From: Microvirgula aerodenitrificans DSM 15089
GTDB taxonomy: Bacteria > Pseudomonadota > Gammaproteobacteria > Burkholderiales > Aquaspirillaceae
Length of the DNA: 64,000 nt
Assembly: GCF_000620105.1 (NCBI RefSeq)
Contig: NZ_JHVK01000002.1
Coordinates: forward strand, 186,001 to 250,000
Direction of reading: 5' to 3'
This document shows positions 8,421-17,603 of this stretch, piece after piece. Made by a program: the position numbers and the translations under genes. The notes under the pieces are model-generated. The model saw nothing but the letters and a program-made list of their open reading frames with translations. It made no database searches and had not been told where the DNA came from. Numbering within the stretch: position 1 is the stretch's first letter; each line of letters starts with the position of its first letter.

Positions 8421-10171
8421 CAGAAGCTCATGTCCAGCGAGAAGTGGAGCCGGATCCTGGCGTCACGCTGGCCATAGGCCAGGTCGAGAGCCAGCGGTCC
8501 GACCGGGCTGCTCCAGCGCGCGCCAACGCCATAGCCGACGGCAACGTCGAAATTCTGCCAGTTTTCGGCCGCGTTGCCGGCATCGGCAAAGACGGCGGCG
8601 GCCCAGTCCTTGATCACCGGATACTGGTACTCGGCACTGACCACGCCCAGCACCCGTCCGCCCACGATGGCATTGCCTTCCTTGACGCCGAGATCCTGAT
8701 AACCGTAGCCGCGTACCGAGCCGGAGCCACCGGTACGGAACAGCACGTCGTTGGGCACGTCGTTGCCGTCCCGGGCAAAGACCTGACCGACTTCGCCACG
8801 CAGGATCATGCGCCCCATCTTCTTGCCCAGCGGCAGGTACCACGCGCCCTTGCCGTAGCTGCGGATGAACGAGGTATCGGTCAGTACCCCCTCAACCGCC
8901 CCGGCCAGCTCGACCCGCCATGCATAACCCCGGCGCGGATTCAGCGGATTGTCGAGGTCGCGCCTTGTCCAGGCCCAGCCCAGCATCAGCGCTTCGCGGT
9001 AATTGCTGCCTGGTTCGCTGTCGATCGAGGCCCGTTCGCCGACGTAGGTCAGGGAAATGCTGCGATCGATATCCCTGCTGGTACGCGAACGGCTGACGCC
9101 ATAGCGATACAGATCGGTGGTCAGATTGTTCGCGTCTTCATGTTCATAGCGGGCAAAGCCGCCCCAGGTGTACAGCTTCTCGTCCAGCGGCAACGCCAGT
9201 TGCACGCCAGCCGACTGCTTGTCACGTTCCAGCCGCGCGCCGGCATCGAAGATCCAGCCGCGATCGAGCACATTCACGTGCCGATAATTCATTTCGCCGC
9301 GCTCGCCGGAGTCGGTACTGTAGCCAAGACCAAAGCTGACTTTCTGCTGCGGTCCCTCGACCACATCGACATTGACCGGCGCCGCATCGGCGGTGGCCGG
9401 GTCCAGATCGGCACGAACGAAGACACTGGCGAAATACGGGGTGTTCTGCAGCCGGGTCTGGAAATCGAGCAGGGTCTGCTGCCGGTACGGGTCCCCTTCG
9501 GAGAAGCCGGCCAGTCGTTCGACGATCTGGCGCGGGTAGCTGTTGAGTCCGGTGACCGACAGCGCGCCAAGCGCATAGCGCGGCCCGCTGTCGTAATGTG
9601 CGGACAGTTGCGCCTTGTCGGTACCCGGGTCGACCACCGCCCGGCTTTCCGCCAGCTTTGCCGTCGGATAGCGGTCTGCCAGCAGGGTCAGCAACGCGGC
9701 CTTTTTCGAACCGTCCCAGCCGGGCTGGCTGAAAGTTTCGCCTTCCTTCAGTGTCCATGCCCGCAGGGCGCGGCGCTCGCGGCGCTCGATATCGTCGTCA
9801 TTGCGGATCGGGCCGTCGAGACGCAGGTCGACCTTGTCGATGACGACCGGCTCGCCCGGCTCGACCGTCAGGGTGATCTCGGCCGGCGTACTGCCGCTGG
9901 CCGGGGTGAAGGCCGTCTCGATCCGGGGGTTGAAATAGCCACGAGTCGACAGCAGGTCCTTCGCATCAGCCGGCATTGCCTGGTACAGCCGTTCGAGCTG
10001 TTCGGGCGTCATATCGTCGTATTCACGCCATTTCATGACGTCGAGATGCTCGGCCAGCAGATCGCGGACATCACCCGGGGCCGTGACGGCGACCTCGTAC
10101 ACCGGCGCGGCGACTGCCGGCACGGCCAGGACGAGCGAAACGACAAAAAGGGGAATCGGCGATCGTGCCAT
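8420..10171 (-). CDS. tamA: Outer-membrane translocation and assembly protein TamA (Omp85 family)
   Basis: 583-aa Omp85-type protein. Residues 1-21 form a signal peptide ending in AVPAVAA. POTRA-like repeats follow (for example RGYFNPRIETAF and the block ending in GEPVVIDKVDLRLDGP), then a 16-strand barrel with the Omp85 features GGSGSVRGYGYQDLG and a C-terminal GVGARWSSPVGPLALDLAYG, ending in FSLDMSF with terminal phenylalanine. The ATG at 10171 is chosen because it gives a clean signal peptide. A good promoter lies 31 bases upstream, and the gene overlaps tamB by one base. Confidence 0.94.
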   Translation of the reverse strand: MARSPIPLFVVSLVLAVPAVAAPVYEVAVTAPGDVRDLLAEHLDVMKWREYDDMTPEQLERLYQAMPADAKDLLSTRGYFNPRIETAFTPASGSTPAEITLTVEPGEPVVIDKVDLRLDGPIRNDDDIERRERRALRAWTLKEGETFSQPGWDGSKKAALLTLLADRYPTAKLAESRAVVDPGTDKAQLSAHYDSGPRYALGALSVTGLNSYPRQIVERLAGFSEGDPYRQQTLLDFQTRLQNTPYFASVFVRADLDPATADAAPVNVDVVEGPQQKVSFGLGYSTDSGERGEMNYRHVNVLDRGWIFDAGARLERDKQSAGVQLALPLDEKLYTWGGFARYEHEDANNLTTDLYRYGVSRSRTSRDIDRSISLTYVGERASIDSEPGSNYREALMLGWAWTRRDLDNPLNPRRGYAWRVELAGAVEGVLTDTSFIRSYGKGAWYLPLGKKMGRMILRGEVGQVFARDGNDVPNDVLFRTGGSGSVRGYGYQDLGVKEGNAIVGGRVLGVVSAEYQYPVIKDWAAAVFADAGNAAENWQNFDVAVGYGVGARWSSPVGPLALDLAYGQRDARIRLHFSLDMSF

Positions 10172-10201
10172 GCGCAGGAAAGGGAAGTGGCAGGATAGCT
10201 A

Positions 10202-10230
10202 AAAATACAGGCCGATGGCCAAGCGGTCAA
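10202..10230 (-). promoter_or_regulatory. Sigma-70-type promoter of tamAB
   Basis: On the minus strand TTGACC (10230-10225) is followed by a 17-base spacer and TATTTT (10207-10202). The −10 box ends 30 bases before the tamA ATG. Five of six and four of six consensus matches with ideal spacing. Confidence 0.6.
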
Positions 10231-10274
10231 AGACACGGCGCAATCCCGGGCCAGATAGCGTACGCAATTCCGGC

Positions 10275-10304
10275 TTGACAGCGGGTTGCGCCTTCGACCA
10301 CACT
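10275..10304 (+). promoter_or_regulatory. Possible promoter for the attenuator-led transcript
   Basis: A perfect TTGACA (10275-10280) is followed 17-18 bases later by a weak −10 (CCACAC/CACACT, ending at 10304). It would start transcription almost at the leader ATG, so either the leader is nearly leaderless or the true promoter lies slightly upstream. Confidence 0.35.
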
Positions 10305-10311
10305 GGGTGTC

Positions 10312-10383
10312 ATGAACTCCGTGACTTTCCAGACCTATTCCTTTTATTGGTACCGCACCTCCCCGGGGCGGCTACCGCGTTAA
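10312..10383 (+). CDS. Putative 23-aa leader peptide rich in aromatic codons
   Basis: ATG 10312 to TAA 10381-10383 encodes 23 residues whose centre is TYSFYWYR: Tyr, Phe, Tyr, Trp and Tyr codons lie within six positions, with another Phe three codons before. The composition is very unlike the surrounding sequence and typical of an attenuation leader that senses charged tRNA for Phe, Tyr or Trp. The TGG-TAC codons lie on the 5' arm of the first RNA hairpin. The ribosome-binding site is weak (CTGGGTGTC). That it is translated is inferred. Confidence 0.55.
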   Translation: MNSVTFQTYSFYWYRTSPGRLPR

Positions 10384-10444
10384 GTCACGAGCAACAGATT
10401 TAACCGACATGAATGCCGCCGCGGTCAGGCGGCGTTCGTGTTTT
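10349..10444 (+). promoter_or_regulatory. trp-type transcription attenuator
   Basis: Three mutually exclusive pairings can be drawn. The pause hairpin pairs 10349-10356 (GGTACCGC) with 10368-10376 (GCGG, bulged C, TACC). The antiterminator pairs 10374-10379 (ACCGCG) with 10420-10425 (CGCGGT), possibly helped by GTTAA (10379-10383) with TTAAC (10400-10404). The terminator pairs 10411-10420 with 10428-10437 and is followed by GTGTTTT. A ribosome stalled at the Trp/Tyr codons (10348-10353) would block the first hairpin, permit the antiterminator and so relieve termination. This accounts for most of the 331-bp gap between tamA and the next gene. Confidence 0.6.
10411..10444 (+). terminator. Terminator hairpin of the attenuator
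   Basis: A ten-base-pair stem (one G-U), GAATGCCGCC with GGCGGCGTTC, has a 7-base loop GCGGTCA and the tail GTGTTTT. It lies downstream of the aromatic leader peptide and 58 bases before the start of the next gene on the same strand, not at the end of any recognised gene. Confidence 0.65.
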
Positions 10445-10502
10445 CAGGCAGTGGCGAATACTCCAGACCGCGCGGTTCACAAAAACCGAAGTGGAGCACG
10501 CC

Positions 10503-11018
10503 ATGACCGACCCCATCCTCACCCGGCTGATGACGCCGGCAACACCGCAGGCCCTGTCCCGATTACGTGCCAATCCGGCCCGCACCGTCCTGATCGACGA
10601 TGCCGCGTTTCTTGACCAGGCCCCTGACCGCGTCAGCGAGTGCCGCGCCCGTCTGCTCGGCACCGTCACCCACCTGATTACCCTTGGTCTGCACCAGCCG
10701 GATCACCATGCACTGGCCGCAACCAGCCGCCTGCCCGAGCTGTACACGCTGACCCATACCCTGCGCGCCCGCCTGCCCGGCCTGGCACCGGCCACCGCCC
10801 GCCTGGCCGCAGCCTCGCTGGTCGCCGGCGGCCTGCCGGCCGACGAATGCGAACGCCTCGATGTCATTGACGTCCTGAGCGCAGCCGGTATCGACCTGCC
10901 GGAAGGCGAAGCCTTCCACCTGCTGTCGCTTGACGCCCTGCCCCCCGCCGCCCTGGCCTTCGATGCCGCCGACGCCCTGTCGCTGCTCGAAGCCGGCCGC
11001 ACCCGCCTGACCCGCTGA
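10503..11018 (+). CDS. Hypothetical protein downstream of the aromatic attenuator
   Basis: A 171-aa protein that I do not recognise. The ATG at 10503 has a GTGGAG ribosome-binding site; the frame stays open upstream to 10413, but that overlaps the terminator hairpin. It is Ala/Leu-rich, probably all-helical and soluble, without a signal peptide or membrane segment; notable stretches are PARTVLIDDAAFLDQ and LLSLDALPPAALAFDAAD. It is the first gene after the attenuator and is closed by a strong hairpin before the amino-acid transporter. A role linked to aromatic amino acids is only suggested by context. Confidence 0.7.
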   Translation: MTDPILTRLMTPATPQALSRLRANPARTVLIDDAAFLDQAPDRVSECRARLLGTVTHLITLGLHQPDHHALAATSRLPELYTLTHTLRARLPGLAPATARLAAASLVAGGLPADECERLDVIDVLSAAGIDLPEGEAFHLLSLDALPPAALAFDAADALSLLEAGRTRLTR

Positions 11019-11025
11019 TTTTCCG

Positions 11026-11056
11026 GCCGCCGCCCCGGTCATGGCGGGGCGGCGGC
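11026..11056 (+). terminator. Strong GC hairpin between the hypothetical gene and the NSS transporter
   Basis: An 11-bp perfect stem, GCCGCCGCCCC (11026-11036) with GGGGCGGCGGC (11046-11056), is followed by TGTTTCCGTCTT. The tail is only moderately T-rich, so termination may be partial, leaving open whether the transporter shares the upstream attenuator. Confidence 0.55.
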
Positions 11057-11095
11057 TGTTTCCGTCTTCACACCACTCGTATCAAGGATCACCTG

Positions 11096-12418
11096 ATGAC
11101 CCGCTCGCAATGGGGTTCCCGCCTGGGCTTCATTCTCGCCGCTGCCGGTTCCGCCGTCGGACTTGGCGCTATCTGGAAATTTCCGTTCGTCGCCGCGCAA
11201 AATGGGGGTGGCGCCTTCCTGCTTATCTTCCTTGCCATTACCTTTACCCTTGGTCTTGCGCTGATGCTGGCAGAAATGTCCATTGGACGCGCCACCCAGC
11301 AAAGCATCGTTGGCGCCTTGCGGACACTGAAAGGCGGCGGCTGGCCGGTGCTCGGCTATCTCGGCGTGCTCGGCGGTTTCATCGTTTTCAGTTTCTACAG
11401 TGTGATCGGCGGCTGGACCATCGCCTACTTCGTCCGCGCCCTGCAGGGTGACATCATCACCCGCGACACGGTGCAGCTCGGCCACATGCTCGACAGCTTC
11501 ATTGCCGATCCGGTCTGGCCGATCGCCGCGCTGAGCGCCTTTATCGGTCTGACGCTGGCGGTCGTGCTCGCCGGCGTGCAAAAGGGCATCGAGCAGATGA
11601 GCAAGCTGCTGATGCCCTTGCTGTTCCTGCTGATGCTGGCGCTGATCGTCCGCGGGCTGACCCTGCCCGGTGCGATGGCCGGCCTGCTGTACTTTGTGCG
11701 TCCGGACTTCAGCAAGGTCACGGCCGACATGCTGATCAGCGCGCTGGGCCTGTCGTTCTTCTCGCTGTCGCTGGGCAATGGCACGCTGCTGGCCTACGGC
11801 TCCTATCTGCCGAAGGAGGTGCGCCTGGCAAATTCGGCCGCCTGGGTGGTGGGCCTGGCCACGCTGGCATCGCTGCTGGCCGGGCTGATGGTGTTGCCGG
11901 CCGTGTTCGCCGTCGGGCTCGACCCGCAGGCCGGCCCCGGGCTGACTTTCATGACCATGCCGGCGGTGTTCGCCACCCTGCCCGGTGGGCAGGGCTTCGC
12001 CATCGCTTTCTTCGCGCTGCTGATCGTCGCCGCGCTGACGTCATCGGTATCGATGCTGGAACTGGTGTCCTGCTTCCTGATCGATGAGTTCCATCTCAGC
12101 CGCCGCAGCGCGTCATTGCTGGTGTCCGCACTGGTGTTCTGCTTTGCCGTGCCGGCTTCGCTGTCATTCGGCATGCTGAACGGCGTGCGGCTGGGCGACA
12201 AGACAATCTTCGACTGCATGGACTTCCTCGCCTCGAACATCCTGATGCCGGCCGTCGGTGCCGGGGTCGCACTGTTCACCGCCTGGATTTCCTGGCCACG
12301 ACTGGCGAACGAGCTGGCCGGCCCCGGCCAGCGCCCCCTGTGGCTGCACGGCATGTGGCTGCTGTGCGGCCTGGTCGCCCCGGTCGCCATCGGCATTATC
12401 TGGATCAACGGTCTTTGA
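11096..12418 (+). CDS. Sodium-dependent amino-acid transporter (NSS/SNF family)
   Basis: 440-aa inner-membrane symporter of the LeuT/TnaT/MhsT fold, coupling Na+ to amino-acid uptake. The first helix carries the family signature: WGSRLGFILAAAGSAVGLGA, then IWKFPFVAAQNGGGAF. About eleven to twelve hydrophobic helices follow; the sodium/substrate region of helix 6 is seen as LSFFSLSLGNGTLLAYGSYL. A good AAGGA site precedes the ATG. Bacterial relatives include tryptophan and tyrosine transporters, which fits the aromatic-codon leader 700 bases upstream, but substrate cannot be read from sequence. Confidence 0.92.
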   Translation: MTRSQWGSRLGFILAAAGSAVGLGAIWKFPFVAAQNGGGAFLLIFLAITFTLGLALMLAEMSIGRATQQSIVGALRTLKGGGWPVLGYLGVLGGFIVFSFYSVIGGWTIAYFVRALQGDIITRDTVQLGHMLDSFIADPVWPIAALSAFIGLTLAVVLAGVQKGIEQMSKLLMPLLFLLMLALIVRGLTLPGAMAGLLYFVRPDFSKVTADMLISALGLSFFSLSLGNGTLLAYGSYLPKEVRLANSAAWVVGLATLASLLAGLMVLPAVFAVGLDPQAGPGLTFMTMPAVFATLPGGQGFAIAFFALLIVAALTSSVSMLELVSCFLIDEFHLSRRSASLLVSALVFCFAVPASLSFGMLNGVRLGDKTIFDCMDFLASNILMPAVGAGVALFTAWISWPRLANELAGPGQRPLWLHGMWLLCGLVAPVAIGIIWINGL

Positions 12419-12424
12419 GGAAGC

Positions 12425-12446
12425 CAGGGAGGGCCGCCCCTCCCTG
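12425..12446 (+). terminator. Hairpin after the NSS transporter gene
   Basis: CAGGGAGGG (12425-12433) pairs perfectly with CCCTCCCTG (12438-12446) around a CCGC loop, starting six bases after the stop codon. No U-tract follows, so intrinsic termination is uncertain. Confidence 0.45.
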
Positions 12447-12472
12447 ACCCGCGTCAACATGCACAGCCGGAT

Positions 12473-12503
12473 TTGTTTCAAAACAATGACAAAGTGATAA
12501 AAT
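12473..12503 (+). promoter_or_regulatory. Extended −10 promoter of the phosphoethanolamine-transferase-like gene
   Basis: In an AT-rich island, TGATAAAAT (12495-12503) matches the extended −10 consensus TGnTATAAT except at one base, with a weak TTGTTT (12473-12478) upstream. It places the transcription start near 12510, which rules out the earlier TTG/ATG codons as starts and favours ATG 12539. Confidence 0.5.
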
Positions 12504-12538
12504 GATTGATTCACTTTACCCCATCCGTATGGCGCTTG

Positions 12539-14119
12539 ATGCCTGGCCGTCTGCTTCCCCTGTTCTTGCTCGCGTTCTGCAGCCTGCTCCCCTGTCTGTT
12601 CATGCTCGGTCATACCGGCAACAGTGTGGTCCTGAAAATTTACGTGACCAGCATCACCATGCTGCTGCTGTGCGCCCTGCTGTGGCGGCATAGGCTGACC
12701 CAGCCCCTGTCGTTGCTGCTGTGTGCGCTGCTTGCCGCCAATTTCGGTCTTTCGCTGTTCAGCTACAGTCTCTACCAGGCGCCGTTTAATGATGGTTTCG
12801 CCCTGAGCATCCTTGAAACTCACCCTGACGAATCCTTCGAGATGCTGGCGATGTACTGGCCTTACCTCGCCGTCACCACCGTATCCGCCATCGGCCTGAT
12901 GCTTCTGACCCGGAAACTGTCCCGCCGTCTGCCGACACGTGTGCTGCAGGCCGGCTCACTGCTGCTCGCCGCTTTCATGTCGGTCACCTACGCCAAGGCG
13001 GCGTACCACGATGACTCGTCCCAGCCCCGGCGCTGGGTACCCAGTGCTTACCTGATGGAAAAAAGTGCACAGTTCAATGCCAGCTACTTCATCGCGGCAT
13101 TGAATGACAGCCAGTTGATCGGGGAAATCAGCCAGCGCAAGGTCCGGCACCACATCGAGCAGCGGCCTACCGGCATCGATACCTATGTAGTCGTGATCGG
13201 TGAATCGGCCCGGCGTCAGAGCATGAACCTGTACGGCTATCCCCAGCCCGACACGCCGCAGGCCAATGCCCAGCGGCAAAACATGCTGCTGTTCAACGAT
13301 GCCATCGCTGCCGCGCCGCTCACGGTACTTGCCGTGCCACTGTCGCTCAGCATCGCATCGCCGGCCCGCTTCGAACTGCATGACTACGCCGACAACATCA
13401 TCGGCCTGGCGGGTGAGGCCGGCTACCGGACCTACTGGCTCAGCGCGCAGGACGCCTACGACAGCTATGCCAATGCCGTCACGGCCATTGCCCTGAATGC
13501 CCGGGAAAAAGCCTGGGTCTCCGGCGACCATGACTTTTCCCTGCTCCCCCATCTGGACAAGGCACTGCAGCAGCCGGGCCGAAAGGTCATCTTCCTGCAT
13601 CTGATGGGCAGCCACAGTTCGGCCTGCAAGCGGTTTCCGTCCGGGGCTGCCACACTGCACGAGCAAGGCGCCTACGACAGCTGCTACGTGAATTCGATCC
13701 GCTATACCGATTCCCTGCTCGGGCAGGTCTTCGCACGGCTGAAAGGCCAGCGGGCCTCCGTGCTGTACTACTCGGACCATGGTCAGGAAAGAACCCCGGA
13801 CAATGGCGGCACCTATTATCACGGCGGCGAGTATCCCAGCCAGGAGGCCTATCGCGTCCCGCAGTTCATCTGGTACAGCGACGCCGTTCCGCGTGACCGG
13901 ACCAGGACCGGACAGGTCAATGCGCCGTATTCGACCGCGGACAATTACTACCTGATGATGAACTGGCTCGGCATCCGGACCGGCGTCAGGGATTGTGCGT
14001 CACCGCTGTCGGACTGCTACGCGCCACCATCGTCCATCACCGTATTGAATGCGGCCAGACGCAAGCTGGACTATCACCGGCTGCCGGACAATGTCCGCCT
14101 CGCCCGGGCCGCACGCTAA
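12539..14119 (+). CDS. Phosphoethanolamine transferase-like membrane sulfatase-fold protein (EptA/CptA family)
   Basis: 526-aa inner-membrane enzyme with N-terminal helices and a periplasmic alkaline-phosphatase/sulfatase-fold domain. Relatives transfer phosphoethanolamine from phosphatidylethanolamine to lipid A, LPS core or glycans. The hydrophobic N-terminal third spans roughly residues 1-145. The catalytic domain opens with VVIGESARRQSMNLYGY (metal-ligand Glu), then AAPLTVLAVPLSLSIAS, where the Thr is the likely phospho-acceptor, and later YYSDHGQE with the metal-binding Asp and His. Cysteines near the end (DCASPLSDCYAP) probably form a disulfide. The acceptor is not predictable. ATG 12539 is preferred because the promoter lies just upstream. 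Confidence 0.85.
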   Translation: MPGRLLPLFLLAFCSLLPCLFMLGHTGNSVVLKIYVTSITMLLLCALLWRHRLTQPLSLLLCALLAANFGLSLFSYSLYQAPFNDGFALSILETHPDESFEMLAMYWPYLAVTTVSAIGLMLLTRKLSRRLPTRVLQAGSLLLAAFMSVTYAKAAYHDDSSQPRRWVPSAYLMEKSAQFNASYFIAALNDSQLIGEISQRKVRHHIEQRPTGIDTYVVVIGESARRQSMNLYGYPQPDTPQANAQRQNMLLFNDAIAAAPLTVLAVPLSLSIASPARFELHDYADNIIGLAGEAGYRTYWLSAQDAYDSYANAVTAIALNAREKAWVSGDHDFSLLPHLDKALQQPGRKVIFLHLMGSHSSACKRFPSGAATLHEQGAYDSCYVNSIRYTDSLLGQVFARLKGQRASVLYYSDHGQERTPDNGGTYYHGGEYPSQEAYRVPQFIWYSDAVPRDRTRTGQVNAPYSTADNYYLMMNWLGIRTGVRDCASPLSDCYAPPSSITVLNAARRKLDYHRLPDNVRLARAAR

Positions 14120-14138
14120 GCCTGCATGCTGACCCAAC

Positions 14139-14170
14139 ACGACAAAGGGACCCGCGGGTCCCTTTGTCGT
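14139..14170. terminator. Bidirectional terminator between convergent genes
   Basis: ACGACAAAGGGACCC (14139-14153) is the exact reverse complement of 14156-14170, a 15-bp stem with a tiny loop, lying between the converging transferase and chemoreceptor genes. No long T-run is present on either side. Confidence 0.75.
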
Positions 14171-14187
14171 TGCTGGCTGCGTGCCCC

Positions 14188-15825
14188 TTACACCTGGAAG
14201 CGCGACACCGTTTCCCGCAGGCGCGAGGTCAGCTGATGCAGTTCGACGGTAGAGGTCGCCGTCTCCTTGGCCACCAGTGCATTGCTGGCTGCGCCTTGCG
14301 CGATCCGCTCCACATGCTGGGCGATATCGTTGCTGGCCTGGCTCTGCTCCTGCAGCGAGTGCGAGATATCGTTGACCACGCCGACCACCGAGGCGGAACT
14401 GGCACGGATGCGCCCGATCGCCTCGCCGCCCTGCCCGGCCAGTTGCACCCCGGTCTGCGCCCGCTTCACCGCATCGGCAATATTGTTGCGTGACGCATCC
14501 GACGTGGTCTGGATCGCACCGATCATGTTGCCGATTTCCTGGGTCGCCTGGGTCGTGCGCTCGGCCAGCTTGCGCACTTCGTCGGCCACCACCGCAAAGC
14601 CGCGACCGCTTTCACCTGCCCGTGCCGCTTCGATGGCGGCATTCAGCGCCAGCAAATTGGTCTGGTCGGCCACATCGCGGATCACGCTCATGATGCTCTT
14701 GATCGATTCGGTCTTCTCGGCCAGTTCGCGGATCGAATCCGATGCGACTTCCACTTCCTGGCTGATGCGGGTGATCTCGTCCACCGTGCCGTTGATGACC
14801 GTCGCGCCCTGCTCGGAAATTTCGCCCGAGGCCGCCGACTGCTCCCGCGCCAGCTGCGCGTTGTCGGCAATATGGGTGATGCTGGTGGTCAGCTGCTCGA
14901 TGGCGGCAGCCATCGCTGCCGCGGCCTGGCTCTGGTTTTCCGAGTTCTCTGCATTGACGTCGGCATGCTTCTCGATTTCACCGGCCATCTGTCCGAGACT
15001 GTCGGCACTGTTGATGACGTCGGAGATCAGTGTGCGCAGCTTCTTCTGCATCCCGGCAATCGACGCCAGCAGGCTGGTGGTGTCATTGGCGGCCAGTTTC
15101 ACCGGGTAACCGAGGTGGCCGTCGGAAATGGCGTGGACGATTTCGGCGGCATAGGCCGGCTCGCCACCCAGGCTGCGGATCACCCGCCGCGAGATCATCA
15201 GGCCGGCGGCCAGCAGCGCGCCGGTCAGCAGGGCGATAATCGGCAACAGCTCCAGGGCGCTCTTCCAGAATGCCGCGTCCACGTCGTCGACATAGACGCC
15301 GGTACCGACCACCCACTTCCATTCCGGCGTGGTCACCACAAACGAGACTTTCGGCACCGGCTTGTCGGCGCCCGGCTTGCCCCAGACATACTCCATGCGG
15401 CCATGATTCTGTGACAGCGCATTGCGGAACATGTCGCCCATCGGCTGGCCGTCCGGCGTCTTGACCTTCTCGATGCTGGTGCCGAGCAGTTCCGGACGCG
15501 GCCCGATCGCCGCATAGTTGAAGTCCTTGTCGAGCATGAAGATATAGCCGGTCTGCCCGTCATAGCGCTGTGCCGACACGGCAGCCTTGGCCTGGCGCTG
15601 GGCCTCGGCCAGCGGCAACCGGCCGCTTCTGGCCTCGTTCTCGTAATACCCGACCAGCGTGACCGCGGCCTCGACCAGGTTGCGGGTCTTGGCAACCCGG
15701 TCCTCGAGCATGGTGTCACGCTGCCCCTTGAGCGCAATCACGCTCAATATCACCATGCCGGCGCAGGCCAGTCCGACCAGCGCGCCCAGCTTGGCGCGCA
15801 TGGATAATTCTCGTTTCGCCGACAT
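14188..15825 (-). CDS. Methyl-accepting chemotaxis protein with single Cache sensor
   Basis: 545-aa transmembrane chemoreceptor. The ATG at 15825 is preceded by AAGGGGAAAAATT, a strong ribosome-binding site; upstream extension lacks one. Helix TM1 is at about residues 10-30. A periplasmic sCache domain contains [20 protein letters not shown] and [17 protein letters not shown]2 is at about 185-210, followed by HAMP and the cytoplasmic signalling domain. The conserved hairpin tip is [20 protein letters not shown], followed by [13 protein letters not shown]. There is no C-terminal CheR/CheB docking pentapeptide; it ends in RETVSRFQV. The gene has a candidate sigma-28 promoter, as expected for chemotaxis genes. 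Confidence 0.93.
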   Translation of the reverse strand: MSAKRELSMRAKLGALVGLACAGMVILSVIALKGQRDTMLEDRVAKTRNLVEAAVTLVGYYENEARSGRLPLAEAQRQAKAAVSAQRYDGQTGYIFMLDKDFNYAAIGPRPELLGTSIEKVKTPDGQPMGDMFRNALSQNHGRMEYVWGKPGADKPVPKVSFVVTTPEWKWVVGTGVYVDDVDAAFWKSALELLPIIALLTGALLAAGLMISRRVIRSLGGEPAYAAEIVHAISDGHLGYPVKLAANDTTSLLASIAGMQKKLRTLISDVINSADSLGQMAGEIEKHADVNAENSENQSQAAAAMAAAIEQLTTSITHIADNAQLAREQSAASGEISEQGATVINGTVDEITRISQEVEVASDSIRELAEKTESIKSIMSVIRDVADQTNLLALNAAIEAARAGESGRGFAVVADEVRKLAERTTQATQEIGNMIGAIQTTSDASRNNIADAVKRAQTGVQLAGQGGEAIGRIRASSASVVGVVNDISHSLQEQSQASNDIAQHVERIAQGAASNALVAKETATSTVELHQLTSRLRETVSRFQV

Positions 15826-15938
15826 AATTTTTCCCCTTGATTCTTTGTCGTGTTCTGCATGGAGCGGTTCGCCCACAACGAACCGGACCTTGATCCGGCG
15901 CATTGCACGGCAGGCAAAAATGGTTGCCAGCCTGAGAT

Positions 15939-15965
15939 ACATCGGACCCGGCTCGGGTTTATTTA
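15939..15965 (-). promoter_or_regulatory. Candidate sigma-28 (FliA) promoter of the chemoreceptor gene
   Basis: On the minus strand TAAA (15965-15962), exactly 15 bases, then TCCGATGT (15946-15939). The consensus is TAAA-N15-GCCGATAA; the core CCGAT is kept. It lies about 115 bases before the chosen start. Confidence 0.5.
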
Positions 15966-15983
15966 ATCTGGATGCCGATTATT

Positions 15984-16029
15984 CACTAAAAATTAAAGGC
16001 TGGCGCGACATGTTCTGTCGCGCCAGCCT
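15984..16029 (-). terminator. Terminator of the aminotransferase-dehydrogenase operon
   Basis: A 14-bp perfect stem, 15997-16010 with 16016-16029, and on the minus strand the run TTAATTTTTAG directly after it. It is 62 bases past the dehydrogenase stop. The remainder of the gap up to the chemoreceptor start holds only that gene's promoter region. Confidence 0.85.
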
Positions 16030-16090
16030 CATGATGCGGGCCTGTCGACCAACGGCAGGCCGGCCAGCCTCAAGTCAGGGGGAAAACCGC

Positions 16091-17578
<1,488 letters not shown>

Positions 17579-17603
17579 GGTTTTCTCCACGATTCCAGTG
17601 TTC

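Noticed and set aside
8444-10198. 584-codon frame opposite tamA
   Set aside because: Antisense shadow; TamA has a signal peptide, POTRA repeats and barrel signature on the minus strand.
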